Under the pieces are notes generated by a model, which had not been told where the DNA came from, made no database searches, and worked only from the letters and a program-made list of their open reading frames with translations. A program made the position numbers and the translations under genes. Positions 35,811 through 49,135 of a DNA stretch of 64,000 nt are shown here, piece by piece. This DNA comes from Talpa occidentalis (taxonomy: Eukaryota; Chordata; Mammalia; Eulipotyphla; Talpidae): positions 76,677,106 to 76,741,105 of the forward strand of contig NW_023601104.1 in the NCBI RefSeq assembly GCF_014898055.3, given 5' to 3'. Numbering within the stretch: position 1 is the first letter of the stretch; each line of letters starts with the position of its first letter.

Positions 35811-36116
35811 GGGCCTCCCCAGTGGCGCAGCAGTTGAGCGCTGGGTTGCGAAACTGCCTGCAGCCTCTGTGGCGCCAATTCGATCCCCAGCTACTCCCCG
35901 GCCCCCGGAGGAGGGTCCCACATGGCGCGCAGACCTCTCCTGCCGCCCGCTGCTCCCCTCAGCAGTGTACTTGGGTCCTTCTGCCTGCTCTGCTCCCCGC
36001 TCTGGCTCTGGTGAATTCTCTCACCCTCCTGTGCTTCTGACTGTACCCAGTGCATGTATAAATAAATAAATCTTAAAAAAAAAAATTAAATAAAAAAATT
36101 AAAAAATTGAAAAAAA
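35811..36116 (+). mobile_element. tRNA-derived SINE, younger subfamily
   Basis: Full-length, long A/T-rich tail. Perfect 15-bp duplication GAAAAGTCTTTCTCT at 35,796-35,810 and 36,117-36,131. Confidence 0.96.
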
Positions 36117-36131
36117 GAAAAGTCTTTCTCT

Positions 36132-36536
36132 AATCCTGCTGCTGCTGCCATTTTCTCAGATATCCTGTTAGGGATGTTAACTACACAATCCCATATAATA
36201 CAGTACATTCTTTACGCAAATAACAATATACTACATACACTGTCGTACACTGTTTTTTCTCCTAACCATATATCTTAACAATCAATCCATATCAGTTCAT
36301 TAAAAGGTACTTCAATATTTTATTGGCTGTTTGAAATTCCTTATTTTTGAGTTTAAATAAAAACTAAATTTTTACTGAGAAAACATTGGTTTATAAAGCT
36401 GTATATGATTTAAGGAAATAGGCTTATACCTCCTCAGAGGTATGCCATTCCTTATTTTAATGTTAAAAGATGGAAAACAGTGTTAATGTTATTTCTCTAA
36501 TTCAGTGATTCCCAACCAAGTTTTCCAATACCCTGT
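36132..36536. other. Intergenic, nothing recognised
   Basis: AT-rich. No coding or repeat signal was recognised. Confidence 0.4.
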
Positions 36537-36925
36537 TGTAGAGTAAATGGAAATTATCAGATTTCTCCCCCGTCTTCCTGCCATTAGCATCTGCGATCGA
36601 CATCTATGGTCTTGTATGCATACCTGATGGCGGGCGCCTGGAGTATGGTATGGGCATGGGTAAGCGGCACACGGAACAGAGCCCAGAGACTGAGTATAGA
36701 AGGGCTGAGTCACAGAGGACAGTGTGGTGGAGTACGGTAGAGAGCGTTGGAGAACTACTATGAGAGGAAAAAGCTTATAGAGATTGGCAGGGGGTCCAAG
36801 TTGCTGTCTCCCTGCTGGCATGTTTCCCCGACCGGTGGTGGGGATGATGTCAAGGACTCCAAGATTCTCTTTCAAGCTGCCTGAATCAACGAAGAACCTA
36901 CCTGGCCTGGGATGGTTGCAGAACA
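36537..36925 (+). mobile_element. Diverged LTR related to copies A and B (copy C)
   Basis: Begins TGTAGAGTAAATGGAAATTA and shares the block CATACCTGATGGCGGGCGCC with the other LTRs, then diverges. The 3' boundary is uncertain (CA at 36,925 is one choice). Related subfamily, or an older copy. Confidence 0.6.
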
Positions 36926-37007
36926 CTTATGTACAGATGTACCATAAGTTGGATTTCTGTTTTTTTGTAGAAGATTTTGATTTGGACAAGCCATTGAAAA
37001 ACACTTG

Positions 37008-37288
37008 CTGGGGACTCCCTGGTGGTGCAGGAGTTAAATCTCAGTGCTGTCAAGCTACTGCCAGCCACTGAGGCCTGAGTTTGGATCTGGCCAGGGAGCT
37101 AACCACATGGCACAGCAGACCTCTCCTGTCTCACCAGCTGCTCCCCTCAGCAGTGTATCTCACTAGATACACCTGTTCTGCTCCCCACACTGTCTCTGGT
37201 GAATCCTCTCACACATCCCTGCCCCCGCACCTCTAGCCTACACCTCAGATCTTGTATGCATAAATAAATAATAAAAATGTTGAAAACC
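37008..37288 (+). mobile_element. tRNA-derived SINE, older subfamily
   Basis: Duplication AAAAACACTTG at 36,997-37,007 and 37,289-37,299. Body has several indels. Confidence 0.93.
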
Positions 37289-37299
37289 AAAAACACTTG

Positions 37300-38629
37300 T
37301 CATGGGACTCGAAAGTATAGTGAGTTTAAATGATAAAAATGCTGAGAGAAAGAAAGCTGGAACGATAGAGAGGTTTCCCTTTGCATCATGATCTCATTCA
37401 TTGAGAGTTTTTATCCTGAATATATCATTCCTCCAGGCACATATAGACAAAATATGCTATTTGTTCACAAATTAGAAATTGGTTATACATACTAGCAACT
37501 GCTGAGTTCCAGTGATGATAGACAAAGCAAAAATAAAGACCAAAAATAAAGACCAAAAGCCAAACCAAACAGCAAACAAAACTAGTAAGAAATATATTCC
37601 CAAGTGTCAAATTTTCCGTAAAGAAAGCTGTGAAAAATCTCCAAGGCAAGGATCTTTTTGTTATATCATTGGAATGATCTTTTTTGCTTTTAGAAAAAGT
37701 TTCAGCAAAGGAAACTAAATGCAATGAGTCTGCAACATTGAATTCCCCAGGACGCTTCCATTCTGCCTGGCTTCTTAACTTTGGGGTAGGACCAATTTAG
37801 AAAGTAGCAGACTCTGGATGGAATCACAGGTTTATCTGATTCCACACCCATGCTCTTTCCACTACCGAGTACTGCTTCCCACCAAGGAATGTTCTTGGTG
37901 CTGTTTGCCGGAGGAACCAGACATCCAGCCTCCAGAGGTGACAAGTCTCTCATTTCTGCACAATTACAGGCAAGTCCTCCAGATGACACTGGTAACTACT
38001 AATCGGGTGAGCTCTTGAGAATCACCCAGCTTTATCAGATGGCCCAAAGGGTTTTGCTGAATTATGTTATCCTGGCTGAAATACATAGACAAGCACTTTT
38101 ATGTGGTATAACTAAGCATACTAGACTTTTAACTGACAGAAGAATCCTTTAATGTCAAAAGATGGGAAATAACATATGTTACATTGTGTCTAATTTAGGG
38201 ATTCCCAATACTTAGGGAATTTTGTAATATCCTATATACTTCCTCTTTTCTTTCATTGCCCTGCCCAAAAAGGTGTGTGAGTTTAAGGAAAGGGAATTAA
38301 GGTTTTAAAATACAGAGAAGAGACTCTCAGGATGACACAAAACCATAGTGAGAATCACCGAACTAGTTAGTGTCAGTTAAAGCATGTTCTAAAATACTCA
38401 GCATATGAGTTGACTTAAGAGAAAAAACAGGACAGATTGAGGTGAGATTTCTAAGATGGATGGCCTGCTTTTATTATACTTTATTTAGCCCCATATTTAG
38501 ATGTTGGTATTTCATAATTATATTATGTTAGACCTGGGAAGTCCTTCTCCATTTTGATATTTCTTTTCCTGACGTGATAAAAAAGGGTATATAGCTAAAG
38601 GGGCATATGACTGAACAGAGATTCAGGTT
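37300..38629. other. Intergenic, nothing recognised
   Basis: No gene, RNA or clear repeat was recognised. Confidence 0.4.
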
Positions 38630-38635
38630 AGAATT

Positions 38636-38903
38636 TTTTTTTAAAGATTTATTTATTATTTATGCATACAAGAACTTGGGTACAGGCCAGAGGTGTTGGG
38701 GGTGAGAGGATTCACCAGAGACAAGTGGTGAGCAGAACAGGCAGATTGACTGAAGTGCACTGCTGAGGGAAGCAGTGGGCGAGTCAGGAGAGGTCTGCTG
38801 CGCCATGTGGGTAACTCCCTAGCCAGGGATCAAACTTGTGCTGCAGTGGTTGGGGATAGCTTCATAGGTTGCATCTTAACCCTTTGTGCCACCAGGGAGG
38901 CCC
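38636..38903 (-). mobile_element. tRNA-derived SINE, older subfamily
   Basis: Antisense full-length. Short duplication AGAATT at 38,630-38,635 and 38,904-38,909. Confidence 0.92.
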
Positions 38904-39088
38904 AGAATTCTAAGTTACTTCCCCGCCCTTCCAAATGATGTTCACGTTTATTCCTTATTTCTTTCAAAATGGTGAAATGCTTTTGAATTTACTAAACAAA
39001 AGATAAAACATTAAAAGCTTAAATTGAAAAGTTATTGTCTTCTGTGTTGCTTTATTTATTCATCTTCTATAACTGAGCATCAACTGAT

Positions 39089-39093
<5 letters not shown>

Positions 39094-39119
<26 letters not shown>

Positions 39120-39388
39120 AAAAAGATTTATTTATTTATTTATACAAGCACTGGGTACAGTCAGAAGCGCGGGAGGGTGAGAGAATCCACCAGAGCCAGA
39201 GCGGGGAGCAGAGCAGGCAGAAGGACCGAAGTACACTGCTGAGGGGAGCAGCGGGCGGCAGGAGAGGTCTGTGCGCCATGTGGGACCCTCCTCTGGTGGC
39301 CGGGGAGCAGCCGGGGATCGAACCGGCGCTGCAAGGCTGCGGGCAGCTTGGCAACCCCGCGCTCAACCGCTGCGCCACCAGGGAGGCC
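39094..39388 (-). mobile_element. tRNA-derived SINE, younger subfamily
   Basis: Antisense full-length with an expanded TTTA tail. Perfect 16-bp duplication CATCAACTGATATTTA at 39,078-39,093 and 39,389-39,404. Confidence 0.96.
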
Positions 39389-39432
39389 CATCAACTGATA
39401 TTTAACAGCTTTTTGCTAGACATCGTGTTGAA

Positions 39433-39700
39433 GGCTTCCCTGGTGGCACAAGGGGTTAAGCACCGCACTATGAGGCAATCTGCAGCCTCTGCAGCACGAG
39501 TTCGATCCCCGGCCAGCCAGGGAGCAACCCAAATGGTGAGGCAGACCTCTCCTGACTCGCCTGCTACTCCCCTCAGCAGTGTATTTCAGTCAGTCTGCTT
39601 GACGTGTTGCCCACTCTGTCTCTGGTGGGTCCTCTCACCCATCGCTGGCCTGTGCCCCAGCTCTTGTATGCATGAATAGATAAATCTTTAAAAGAAAAAA
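39433..39700 (+). mobile_element. tRNA-derived SINE, older subfamily
   Basis: Head GGCTTCCCTGGTGGCACAAG, B box GTTCGATCCC, tail AATAGATAAATC. No convincing duplication was found. Confidence 0.92.
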
Positions 39701-42085
39701 TAAATGCTAAATGAATGGAACATATAAGTGCTTTTGAGGCTATTCAGAAAACAAATGAATGGGTTTGAAGTAGTCATTGTAAGTGGATGTTAGGCAGAGA
39801 AAGGCTTTCTAGGACATCAAATGGCATCAGTAAGAGGCAGAAATTAATAAATGGATAGGCTGATAAATAGAAATAAAAGGGTATGGGGACAGTTACCAGA
39901 AAAATGGGCTCATGCCAGGGAGTAGTGGAAGTGAAGATGGAGAAAACAGTGACTCAGATGGCGGGGGACCTTGAAAGTCTGCTAACAAGAATGTGATTAG
40001 GTAACAGAAGGGAACCGGAAACTTTGGAGAAAGGGTAGGGCATGGGAAACATGGATTAGGGAGATTGAATTTGCTGTGGTTTTGAAGAGAGACTGAAGGC
40101 AATAGAAGGCTATTTGGTATGAACTGATGAGGGTTGTTAAACTGGCAGCATAAAGGAAGGTCTGAGGGGAGGTGGGTGGGGGGAAAATCTAGTAAACCAG
40201 ACCATGTATGTGTGGGAGGGGGATGATGATGTTTCAGGTTTGAGTGAGTTGGAAAATGTTGGTTTCATTGGAAGAAATAAAGAACCAGGGTTGGTTTGGG
40301 GGTCAAGGAGAGACATGGATACTGCATTTAGGTGAGGCTGCGTGGGCTATACTGTCTCATAAAGACAGTCATCCCTGCTTAAACTGACCGGAGCTGTGGT
40401 TTATACATCTTTGTTCCAAGGTGGGGTCGGGTGGGGATTATCAGAAGGTTTTGCACACTCAGCTTTGTCCCTTTCAGGCAGAGGAGCCTCTGCTATTAAG
40501 AAGCATTTCCAAGGCCCTCAAGGGACCTATGATTTAGTCAGGAAGTATAATTTTAATAGAATTAGCTGAAAGATGAGCAAATGTCAGGTGGTGGTTTGGT
40601 AGCATGTCATGGCAGCTAACTTTGACATATGAAGTGTACCATTATTAATGGTTTTTATGCATGGCTAAAAGGATTAACACTTAGCAAATTAGATTCCTTC
40701 ATTTTCATTCTCTTATATTTTATGGGTTCATTGGGGTATATGACTTTGGGCAAACCATTTAATATCTTTGTGCCTTTGTTTCCTGTCTATAAAATAGCAA
40801 GCTTGTGTGGCAGCATTCATAAACATTTGAAAGTTACAGATAAAAAGCATTGTAGGATTCTCTCCCATCCCACTCTTATCCCAATGACTGAGTCAGTCTT
40901 TCTGAAAGGTCATCCATTTCACTGAATTCTTTCAATTGCTAACACTCAAAGTCAGCTAATTGGCATTTTTCTAAAATGCTTTTACCAGTCCAGAGCTGAA
41001 AGATGTAGTCAATAATTGCCTTTCTACCTCTGGGCCTGCCCACCCTGCTAACCCCTTTTTACTCAGTGTCAGGTACCACGAAGCCTCCATTTCTAAGTTC
41101 TTGGAACAAACCCAGTGATCCTGGAGGGGAATTAGAGTTCTATATTAACACTCTGGGACCTCAACATATGGTAGCCATGATCAGTGTGAAATTTGGTCTC
41201 ACTTCTAGGTATTAAACTCCTGCTTTGTTTTTAAGACACAGTCTGTTCACCAAATCTGGCTTTTTGATATTTGTCTTGATGCACTGAGTCTGAGTCCATG
41301 TGCCCAAACTTACCCATTCATCTCAAGGACCTCTCTTCTCAGTCTTTCATCAGGTCCCTAAAGGGAGTAGAGTCCAGATCTGCAAGAGAAGCACTGAGGC
41401 TGGGGCTTTACTATAAGCAACACATTTTCTTTATTGTTTGCCATGATTTCCCAATTTTGATCTGTTCCTGGATTTCCCAAGGCTATGTTGCAGCTGCCCA
41501 TTGGCTTACAAAACTCCCGTTTTCTGTGTTGAACTAGCCTGATCCAGGCAGCCTTCCTGGTTGCTGCCAGTTTCATTCCCTCCAGATACTGTCTCCTGGC
41601 TGCAGGCTCATTACGGCAGCTTTGTCTGCTTCCAGTTCCATGGACGGATGGATATAGTGCTAGTCTCCACCTCTTCCAGTCTGCCTCACTGCTATTATTG
41701 TTAATTCTTTTATATTAAACTACAGGAGGTATTTGCTAGTGTGGAAACTGATGTGGTATTGGAATTTTATCCTTGTTTACATCTTTCTTTGTGTTGGAAA
41801 GTTTGGGATCACTTCCAAAACCTGCTCAAAGCTTTCCTGTCTCCTTTAACAGAAACAAGTGAATACTTGACACTGTCTTGTGTCTGTAACTAAGCCTCAA
41901 GACTATTATTTTAACTGTAAAATTGCATTATTTGATATTAATTTTTCTTCTAGACATATTTATATATTTAAAAGTATATTTTGACCAGTGTTGGTTCACA
42001 TCTCTCAATTTCAAGGAGTCTTACAGGAACTCAATGGCCTTGCGGTTATAAGGAAATAAATCAAAGCTAGGAGCGGTGTTTAAAA
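39701..42085. other. Intergenic, only a MIR trace recognised
   Basis: TGACTTTGGGCAAACCATTT at 40,740 followed by GCCTTTGTTTCCTGTCTATA is a MIR core in sense. The rest shows no gene. Confidence 0.45.
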
Positions 42086-42089
42086 GTGG

Positions 42090-42240
42090 TAGTTTCAATT
42101 TTGAAGGTACACTAGAATCTTCTGGAGGGCTTGTTAAAACAGATTGCTGAAACCCTATCCCAGAAAATTTGCATTTTTAACCAGGCTTCAGATGGTGTTG
42201 ACACAGCTGTCTTGGGACTACACTTTGAGGACTGGTCATA
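42090..42240. mobile_element. MER5-like hAT fragment
   Basis: GGAGGGCTTGTTAAAACAGA, AGAAAATTTGCATTTTTAAC and GACTACACTTTGAGGACTGG follow MER5 order. Confidence 0.7.
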
Positions 42241-42757
42241 GGTAACCAAAACTGCTGATCAGTTATTGATCTCTTATCTGAATGGATGAGATGAGTGCTG
42301 AGAAATGAACTTCCAAAGTTCAGTTCATGTGTCAAGGATGACTGCTTATGATAGAGGTTTTCCCCAGCACTCTTTAAGAGAATGTGGGCAATCACTTTGT
42401 TTCTGTGAACTTTGGTTTCCTCATCCATAAAATAAGGTTATCTCCTATGCTGCCTGGCAGGAGTGTTGTGAAGGTCAAGAGCAATGATGAGGAAATGTTT
42501 GAACTGTAAAGTGGCAAGGCACAGGGGTATGACAACAGTTTTTCAATATTCTAAAAACATCACCAGTTTCTTTTGGCCCTTTTCATTGTCAATTACAGCA
42601 ACTTTAATTCAGGAATGAGAATATTTTTATTGCTTTAATAAACAAACTTCAAACTTTTTTTTCCCCCACTCAGTGAGATCAGACATACCTTATAAACAAA
42701 CACTACACAGAGTCGAGGTTGACTCCCAGTCTTTACATCTTTAAAAAGGGCACAAAA

Positions 42758-43010
42758 GGGGCCTCCCTGGTGGCACAGGGGTTAAAAATAGTGCAATCAG
42801 GCCATCGCCAGCTACTGCAGCAGGAGTTTGATACCTGGCTGGCCAGGAAGCTAACCTATCTCTCCTACCCGCTGCTCCCCTCAGCAGTGTATTTCAGTCA
42901 CCTTGCCTGTTCTGCTCCCCACTCTCTCTAGCGAATCCTGTCATCTTCCCCCTTCCACCCCCACTTCCACCTCAGTTCTTGCATGAATAAATAAATAAAT
43001 CTTTTTTTTT
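42758..43010 (+). mobile_element. tRNA-derived SINE, older subfamily
   Basis: Head GGCCTCCCTGGTGGCACAGG, internal deletion after GGAAGCTAACC, tail AATAAATAAATAAATC. The closest SINE upstream of the PCNX1 CpG island. Confidence 0.92.
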
Positions 43011-43439
43011 AAAAAAGGGGGCATATAAAATGCTATTGTAACTTGAGGCGGAACCACGCTTAATCTTTCAACCCTGTTTAGACTGGCCCATTAAGAAAAA
43101 TAACTACAAGTTACAGCAAGCTAAAAAAAAAAAAAAAAAAAGTAAAAACACCTTGTGCAAATGATAAAGGCTGTCCACCCTAAACTTTCACATTTCTTGC
43201 AACTTCTATTCATTTGTGTCTGGAAAGAGCAAATCCTTCCAATGCTGAACTTGGATATCTTTCTCACCCAAGGGTCTCCCACAGCCTCCAAGGGCGTGCG
43301 GGCGTCCAAACTAAACTGGGGTGCGTTTGTTGATTTCTCAAGTCATCAGTGGTACCTCATTCTGCCGGCCCCTCACCGAGCCTCTCAGCTATCACTGGCC
43401 TCGTGGTTCCTAGGCCTTTACCAAACACCGCAAGACGTC
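43011..43439. promoter_or_regulatory. Upstream flank of the PCNX1 CpG island
   Basis: A transition zone from AT-rich repeats to CpG-rich DNA, with a poly-A run at 43,123-43,141. It may hold distal promoter elements, but no site can be named with confidence. Confidence 0.3.
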
Positions 43440-43525
43440 AGCTAGGATGCTGACAAGGTCTGAGAAAGGGGGAAAACGAGCTCGCCAGGCTGAGTCCGGG
43501 GAGCGGAACGCGGACGCCCCCGGTG

Positions 43526-43621
43526 CCCCGCCCCGCGCCCCCCGCCCCGCGCCCCCCGCCCCGCGCCCCCGCTCCGCGCCCCCCGCCCCGCGCCCCCCGC
43601 CCCGCGCCCCCCGCCCCGCGC
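43526..43621. repeat. GC-rich 14-bp minisatellite, 7 units, in the PCNX1 promoter
   Basis: Unit CCCCGCCCCGCGCC is repeated seven times. The fourth unit is 13 bp with a C-to-T change, and the last is cut at 13 bp. Every unit carries a GC box, and the complementary strand has closely spaced G runs able to form G-quadruplexes. It lies about 250 bp upstream of the TISU element. Long frames across it on both strands are artefacts of missing stop codons. Confidence 0.9.
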
Positions 43622-43865
43622 TTCTCCCGGGCGCCGGCAGGAGGCGCTCGCGGCGGCGAGGCGCGGCGCGCACCCGCGGGGAGCCGGCCCGAGGGGCGGA
43701 GGGAGCGGAGAGGAGGAGCCGGAGGGGGCGCGGCCTGCTCCCCGTCCCTCCCGGGCGCCGGGCCTGCTTCTCCGCCGGGCGCAGGGCTGGCGGCCGGCGG
43801 GGGTCGCGGCGGCGGGGCGCTGGCGGGCCGCGGGCGGCGGGGGCCGGGCCCGGGCCGCGGGCGCT

Positions 43866-44671
<806 letters not shown>

Positions 44672-45120
44672 TGACGAGGTGAAGCCCGGGGGGCGCTCCC
44701 TGCCCGTGGCGTGGTGTGGGGGCGCTGGGCTTGCTGCTCCCGAGGGGACGCCGCCTCAGCCCTGGCGCGCGGGCTTCTTTGAGCTCCGTTCCGCGGACGC
44801 CCGGGCACCCCTGGGCACTCCTTGCGCCGGAGGCGGGTCTCGCGCCTGCCCTCCCGGGAGCGCCCTCCCTGCGCCGCGCCTCGAACCCGTGTGCCCAGGC
44901 TTTGGAGCCGGTGCCCGTGCCGCGCGGTTGCCGGGAGTTTGCGGGCGGTCCGGGCTCCCACTCGCTCGTCCGCGGTGCTGGGAGACCTGGGTCCTGACCC
45001 TTCTGCCTCTGGCCTCATTGTTGTGGCCAAGCCCCGGGCCTTTGCACCAGCTGAGCGGTCAGTGGCGGCGGCTTCCAGGCCAGCTGGGGGCAAGATGCGG
45101 CGCCGGCTGGCATCGCAGAA

Positions 45121-46349
45121 GATTTGGTTGGGTTGGTTCGAGACCTTTTTGCCGACAGGGAGAAGGGAAGTATTGCCTGTTGCTGTTTTCAGTACTCTCA
45201 GCTTCTCCCAGTAAAGGGCTTTCAGCTTTATTCCTACTAAAAGTTGCAAGCGCATTAAAAACACACACAGACACATCAGGTTAGGGTGGGGCTTTGGGGA
45301 AAGTAATGTGGAAGAGAGATGATGCCCAGGCTTCGGGTCACATTTTTAAATGACCGCAAGCGAGAAAGGGATGGTCACTTCATTTTAGGAACATTCCTTT
45401 GAACATATTTCTGCTAGCTCTGTGATTCTTTGTGGGGCTATATATAGCACGGTGCTGGCTTGGAAAATCTGGGTATAGGACAATAAGAGAGGTACTAAAG
45501 GTGAGGGTGGCCACTTCTTTCCCAAGTGAAGCTCACTTTCGCTAATTGGCAGGAAAAGTGCCTCCTTGGGGGAAGATGGGACTACATTTCATGTTCTCAA
45601 GCAGGTTTTATTTTTCATTGAAATTGTTTGTGAAGGGACTTTTTGCTTGGGGTAAAAAAGCTATTTTTTAAAAATACTGATGACTGGTGGCTTTTTTTTT
45701 TTTTTTTTAAGGGGGCTTGTTCAGTATAGTCCCATTCGGAAAATTTATCAGGAAATGTTATACTTTTCAATTAACTCTGGCCTTGGGAGTTCTGTTTGCA
45801 CTTCTCTACCTTCCAGGAACATGACATCATTAATGAACAGGTTAATTACTTTGGGTGTAAGAATCCTCAGGCTGTCACAGAGCTTTCATAGCAATTCCCC
45901 TAGTGTTCAGAAGAATTGTAAATTTAAAACCACTGGTTATTGAGATTGAATTAGTTGCTGTGTTCCATGGGCAGGTTCTGTGTTGGCACCTTAACTGACT
46001 AAGTCTTTGTGTAATTGACAACCATTGCTAAAGGAGATTTAGAGCAAAGGAAAGCAATGCATTGAGTCTGCTGTTTCATGTTGGGAATTTGTTCAGTTAA
46101 TTCAGTTAAATTTAATTTGCAAATAAGTATTTGAGTGGTCACTATATACTAGGCAATTTGCTGGGTGTTTGAAAATAAAATTGCTTCTTTGACTTGTGTT
46201 AGTACATGCCAACTCCATGCTTCCTAAATCGTTGTGAAGCTTTCCTTGGTTCTTTTTTCTTCCTCTCCTCACATCCAATTCATCAAATAACCTTATGGGT
46301 TCTCTAGTCAAAACCTAACGAGAACACAGATAATCATCATTCTCTCGTT
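45121..46349. other. PCNX1 intron 1, nothing recognised
   Basis: Single-copy-like sequence just after the CpG island; CTATATATAG at about 45,438 is a chance TATA-like string. No exon was recognised. Confidence 0.4.
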
Positions 46350-46860
46350 TCAAGTCACCATTATGTGTCTCCGGGACTGTTGCAGTGTTCTAATGAGGCT
46401 CACTGCTTCCATTTGATAATCTTCTCCATACAGAAATCCGAGTAATTCTTTGAAACATAAGTCAGATCTCCACACTCTTCTGCTCTTAGAGCCTGCCCTT
46501 CCAGGTGTCTCTATTGTTCCCCTGCCCCCATTTGCCTTCTTACCATTTTCACACACCGTAATATTACTCCTGCCCCAAGAACTTTGCACATGCTTTCTCC
46601 GTGTCTTGAAGACTCCCCCCCTCCAGATATCTGTGTGGTAGCTTGCTGAACTTACTTCAGATATTAGTTACATGTGAGGGTTTACCTGATAAGCTATGTA
46701 AAAGAGCAAATTCTCATCTCCTATAATACTTCCTAGCCCTCCTCCTCTGTTTAATGGCACTTTCCACAGATTGATATATGCTTATTTACTTACTCTCTCA
46801 TCTCATTTGAATTTAAGCTCCAACAGAGCAGAGACTATTTTGTTCACATAGATACAGTAT
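46350..46860 (+). mobile_element. L2 fragment
   Basis: AAGAACTTTGCACATGCTTT, TTTAATGGCACTTTCCACAG and AGCTCCAACAGAGCAGAGAC are L2 3' motifs in sense order. Confidence 0.65.
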
Positions 46861-46929
46861 TGAGGTAGATTTTGAAGTAAAATCCAACATTCTGTGTTAA
46901 AAGACAGATATAAATTATTTCTGTACTCT

Positions 46930-47105
46930 TCCAATAATAATTACAAATGATAATGGCTATTAAGTATGTATATAGATTCTTTATCTAAATCCTGTGTCCT
47001 CATTTTACTGACAAGACAGCTGTGGTTTGGCCATTAGTGACTTGTTTTATGACCTTAGACTGATAAAGAGCTGGGATTTACACATGGCTACTGAAACCAT
47101 TGTAC
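46930..47105 (-). mobile_element. MIR SINE
   Basis: CCTCATTTTACTGACAAGAC and GATAAAGAGCTGGGATTTAC are antisense MIR motifs. Confidence 0.6.
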
Positions 47106-47439
47106 AGGCAGCCTTAATATTTTTAAACACCCATATCTGTGAAGAGGTTATATATTGAGCTAGGAACAGTATTGGTGGTGCTTTCTGTATAGGATTCAAA
47201 CTCATGGTCTTAGCAGCTTTTGTGGGTCCTTTGAAAGGAGAAATGTATAGTTTTTGCAGTTATAAAACTTTTAAAATAGTGAAAATCAAGAAGTAATTTT
47301 TCCTTCAGCTTTCATTGTCCTTTCTGTTCCCTTAAGGCACTCACCCCATTTTATTTTGTTATAATTATTTTTGCACATGACATGTCACAGATGGTGAGCT
47401 TTGTGGGTGTGAGCTTTGTGGCATTTTCATGTGGTGGAA

Positions 47440-47625
47440 AGCAGACTGGAATTGTGTTATATTGATTTTTGAGTCTTGGCTCTGTTTATTGATTGTGTGT
47501 CTTTTGGGCAAGATTTTCCACTTTTCTGAGCCTTGGTTTACTCGTTTGGGAGAGATTTCATGGATATTTTGTAAGAAAATATTTATGAAATAGAAGAAAT
47601 TGTACATCTTCAGAGTGGCCTTCAG
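47440..47625 (+). mobile_element. MIR SINE
   Basis: GAGTCTTGGCTCTGTTTATT, TTTTGGGCAAGATTTTCC and TGAGCCTTGGTTTACTCG are MIR motifs in sense. Confidence 0.65.
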
Positions 47626-47949
47626 TAAATGTCATTTGAAAAAATGACTAATTAGAACAGTATTTCCTCTATAATGTGTGATTGGAGGAGATTAGATAGT
47701 AAATAAAACCATAATCTTAACATTTTTTCCTTTTTAGAAAGAGTTCTATCTCTAGGTGATGAACTGTAATATTACACTCTATTTACCTAAGTGACACATT
47801 CTAGTTGACATGAGAATCACTTGAACATGTTAAAAATGTACACATGTGCATGCCCATTTTGATATAGAAGCCTGGAGCTTTGCCCATTAATTTGTGATTT
47901 ATGAACACTCTGGGTCAGTTTAAAGAACTTGATCAGTATGTCTTTAATT

Positions 47950-49135
47950 TCCAGCACTGAAATATAGAGCTGCCTACTCAACAGGTCTTCTTGGCTATCC
48001 CACAGGCATCTAAATCCTTATTGATTCCCCACTATACCCCACTTTGTTTTCTTACTCTATTATCTTAGTTAATGCCACTGTCTTGTATGTAGTTGCCTTT
48101 ACTCCCCCCACCACCTTAGTAGCAAATCTTATCAATTCTGTTGTTAAAATATCTCAAATCTTCTGTTCCACTTCTTAGTCCACATTATTTTTTGTCTACA
48201 TTACTACCTTAGTTTCTATTGTTGCCCTTTTTCTTTCTTTACAAAGCAATAGACATCGATAATGTCATACCCCTTTAACACCCTTCAGTGATTTTCTTTT
48301 GCACTTAGAACAAACTCCAACATGCTCACTGAGACCTAACTAAAGCCTTAGTCTGTAGTTTGTATAGTTTCCCCACCCTGCTCTAGGTAGACTGTATCCT
48401 TTCTGTTTTCTGCCCTATTGAGCTTGTTCCTCTGGGGCCTTTGCACAGGCTGTGTCTTCCAAGGGAAGGTTTACTCTTCCCCTTGCTCTTGCAAAACTGT
48501 CTGCTTTGGTCTTTGGGGCTAGATTTATTTATTTATTTATTTATTTTTTTATTCATTTATTTATTATATTTGTTTGTTTTGTTTATACATGCACTGGGTA
48601 CAGTCAGAAGCGCGGGAGGGTGAGAGAATTCACCAGAGCCAGAGCGGGGAGCAGAGCAGGCAGAAGGACCGAAGTACACTGCTGAGGGGAGCAGCGGGCG
48701 GCAGGAGAGGTCTGCGCACCATGTGGGATCCTCCTCCGGTGGCCGGGGAGCAGCCGGGGATCGAACCGGCGCCGCAGAGGCCGCGGGCAGCTTCGCAACC
48801 CAGCGCTCAACCGCTGCGCCACCGGGGAGGCCCGGGGCTAGATTTATTTAAATGTCATCTCGTCAAAGACACCTAACCTGATAACCATAAACAGGTTCTC
48901 TCCTTTTTTCCATTATTCCATCCTGAAACTTTCCTCCATAGTGTTTATCATAAATATTTATGTCATTGTTTGTTTACTTGTTTGCTATCTCTAGTGTCCC
49001 TCCCCCTTCCCCCTATATCTTGTAAGTTCCATGAGGGCAGGAGTCATATCTGACTTATTCTGTGATGTGTATCCAGGGCCTACTCTTGTGTTTGGCTTAT
49101 AATAAGTTCTGAATAAATGTTTGTGGAATGAATTT
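47950..49135 (+). mobile_element. L2 element 3' end, interrupted by a SINE
   Basis: Before the SINE: GCCTTTGCACAGGCTGTGTC and related L2 motifs. After it: GTTCCATGAGGGCAGGAGTC and AATAAATGTTTGTGGAATGA, the classic L2 3' end. Left boundary approximate. Confidence 0.75.
48532..48833 (-). mobile_element. tRNA-derived SINE, younger subfamily, nested in L2
   Basis: Antisense full-length. Perfect 17-bp duplication GGGGCTAGATTTATTTA at 48,515-48,531 and 48,834-48,850. Very close to the inferred subfamily consensus, hence young. Confidence 0.97.

Noticed and set aside
35273..36925. Two neighbouring LTRs as the ends of one provirus
   Set aside because: Copy B has its own 5-bp duplication, copy C is far more diverged, and the DNA between them is a SINE plus ordinary sequence with no retroviral genes.
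45436..45447. TATA-like CTATATATAG in intron 1 as an alternative promoter
   Set aside because: No initiator, CpG or downstream coding signal accompanies it; AT-rich strings of this kind are common.
48604..48822. Recurrent small frames with similar Ser/Arg/Pro-rich products at many sites
   Set aside because: They are translations of the SINE body on either strand, repeated because the SINE is repeated.
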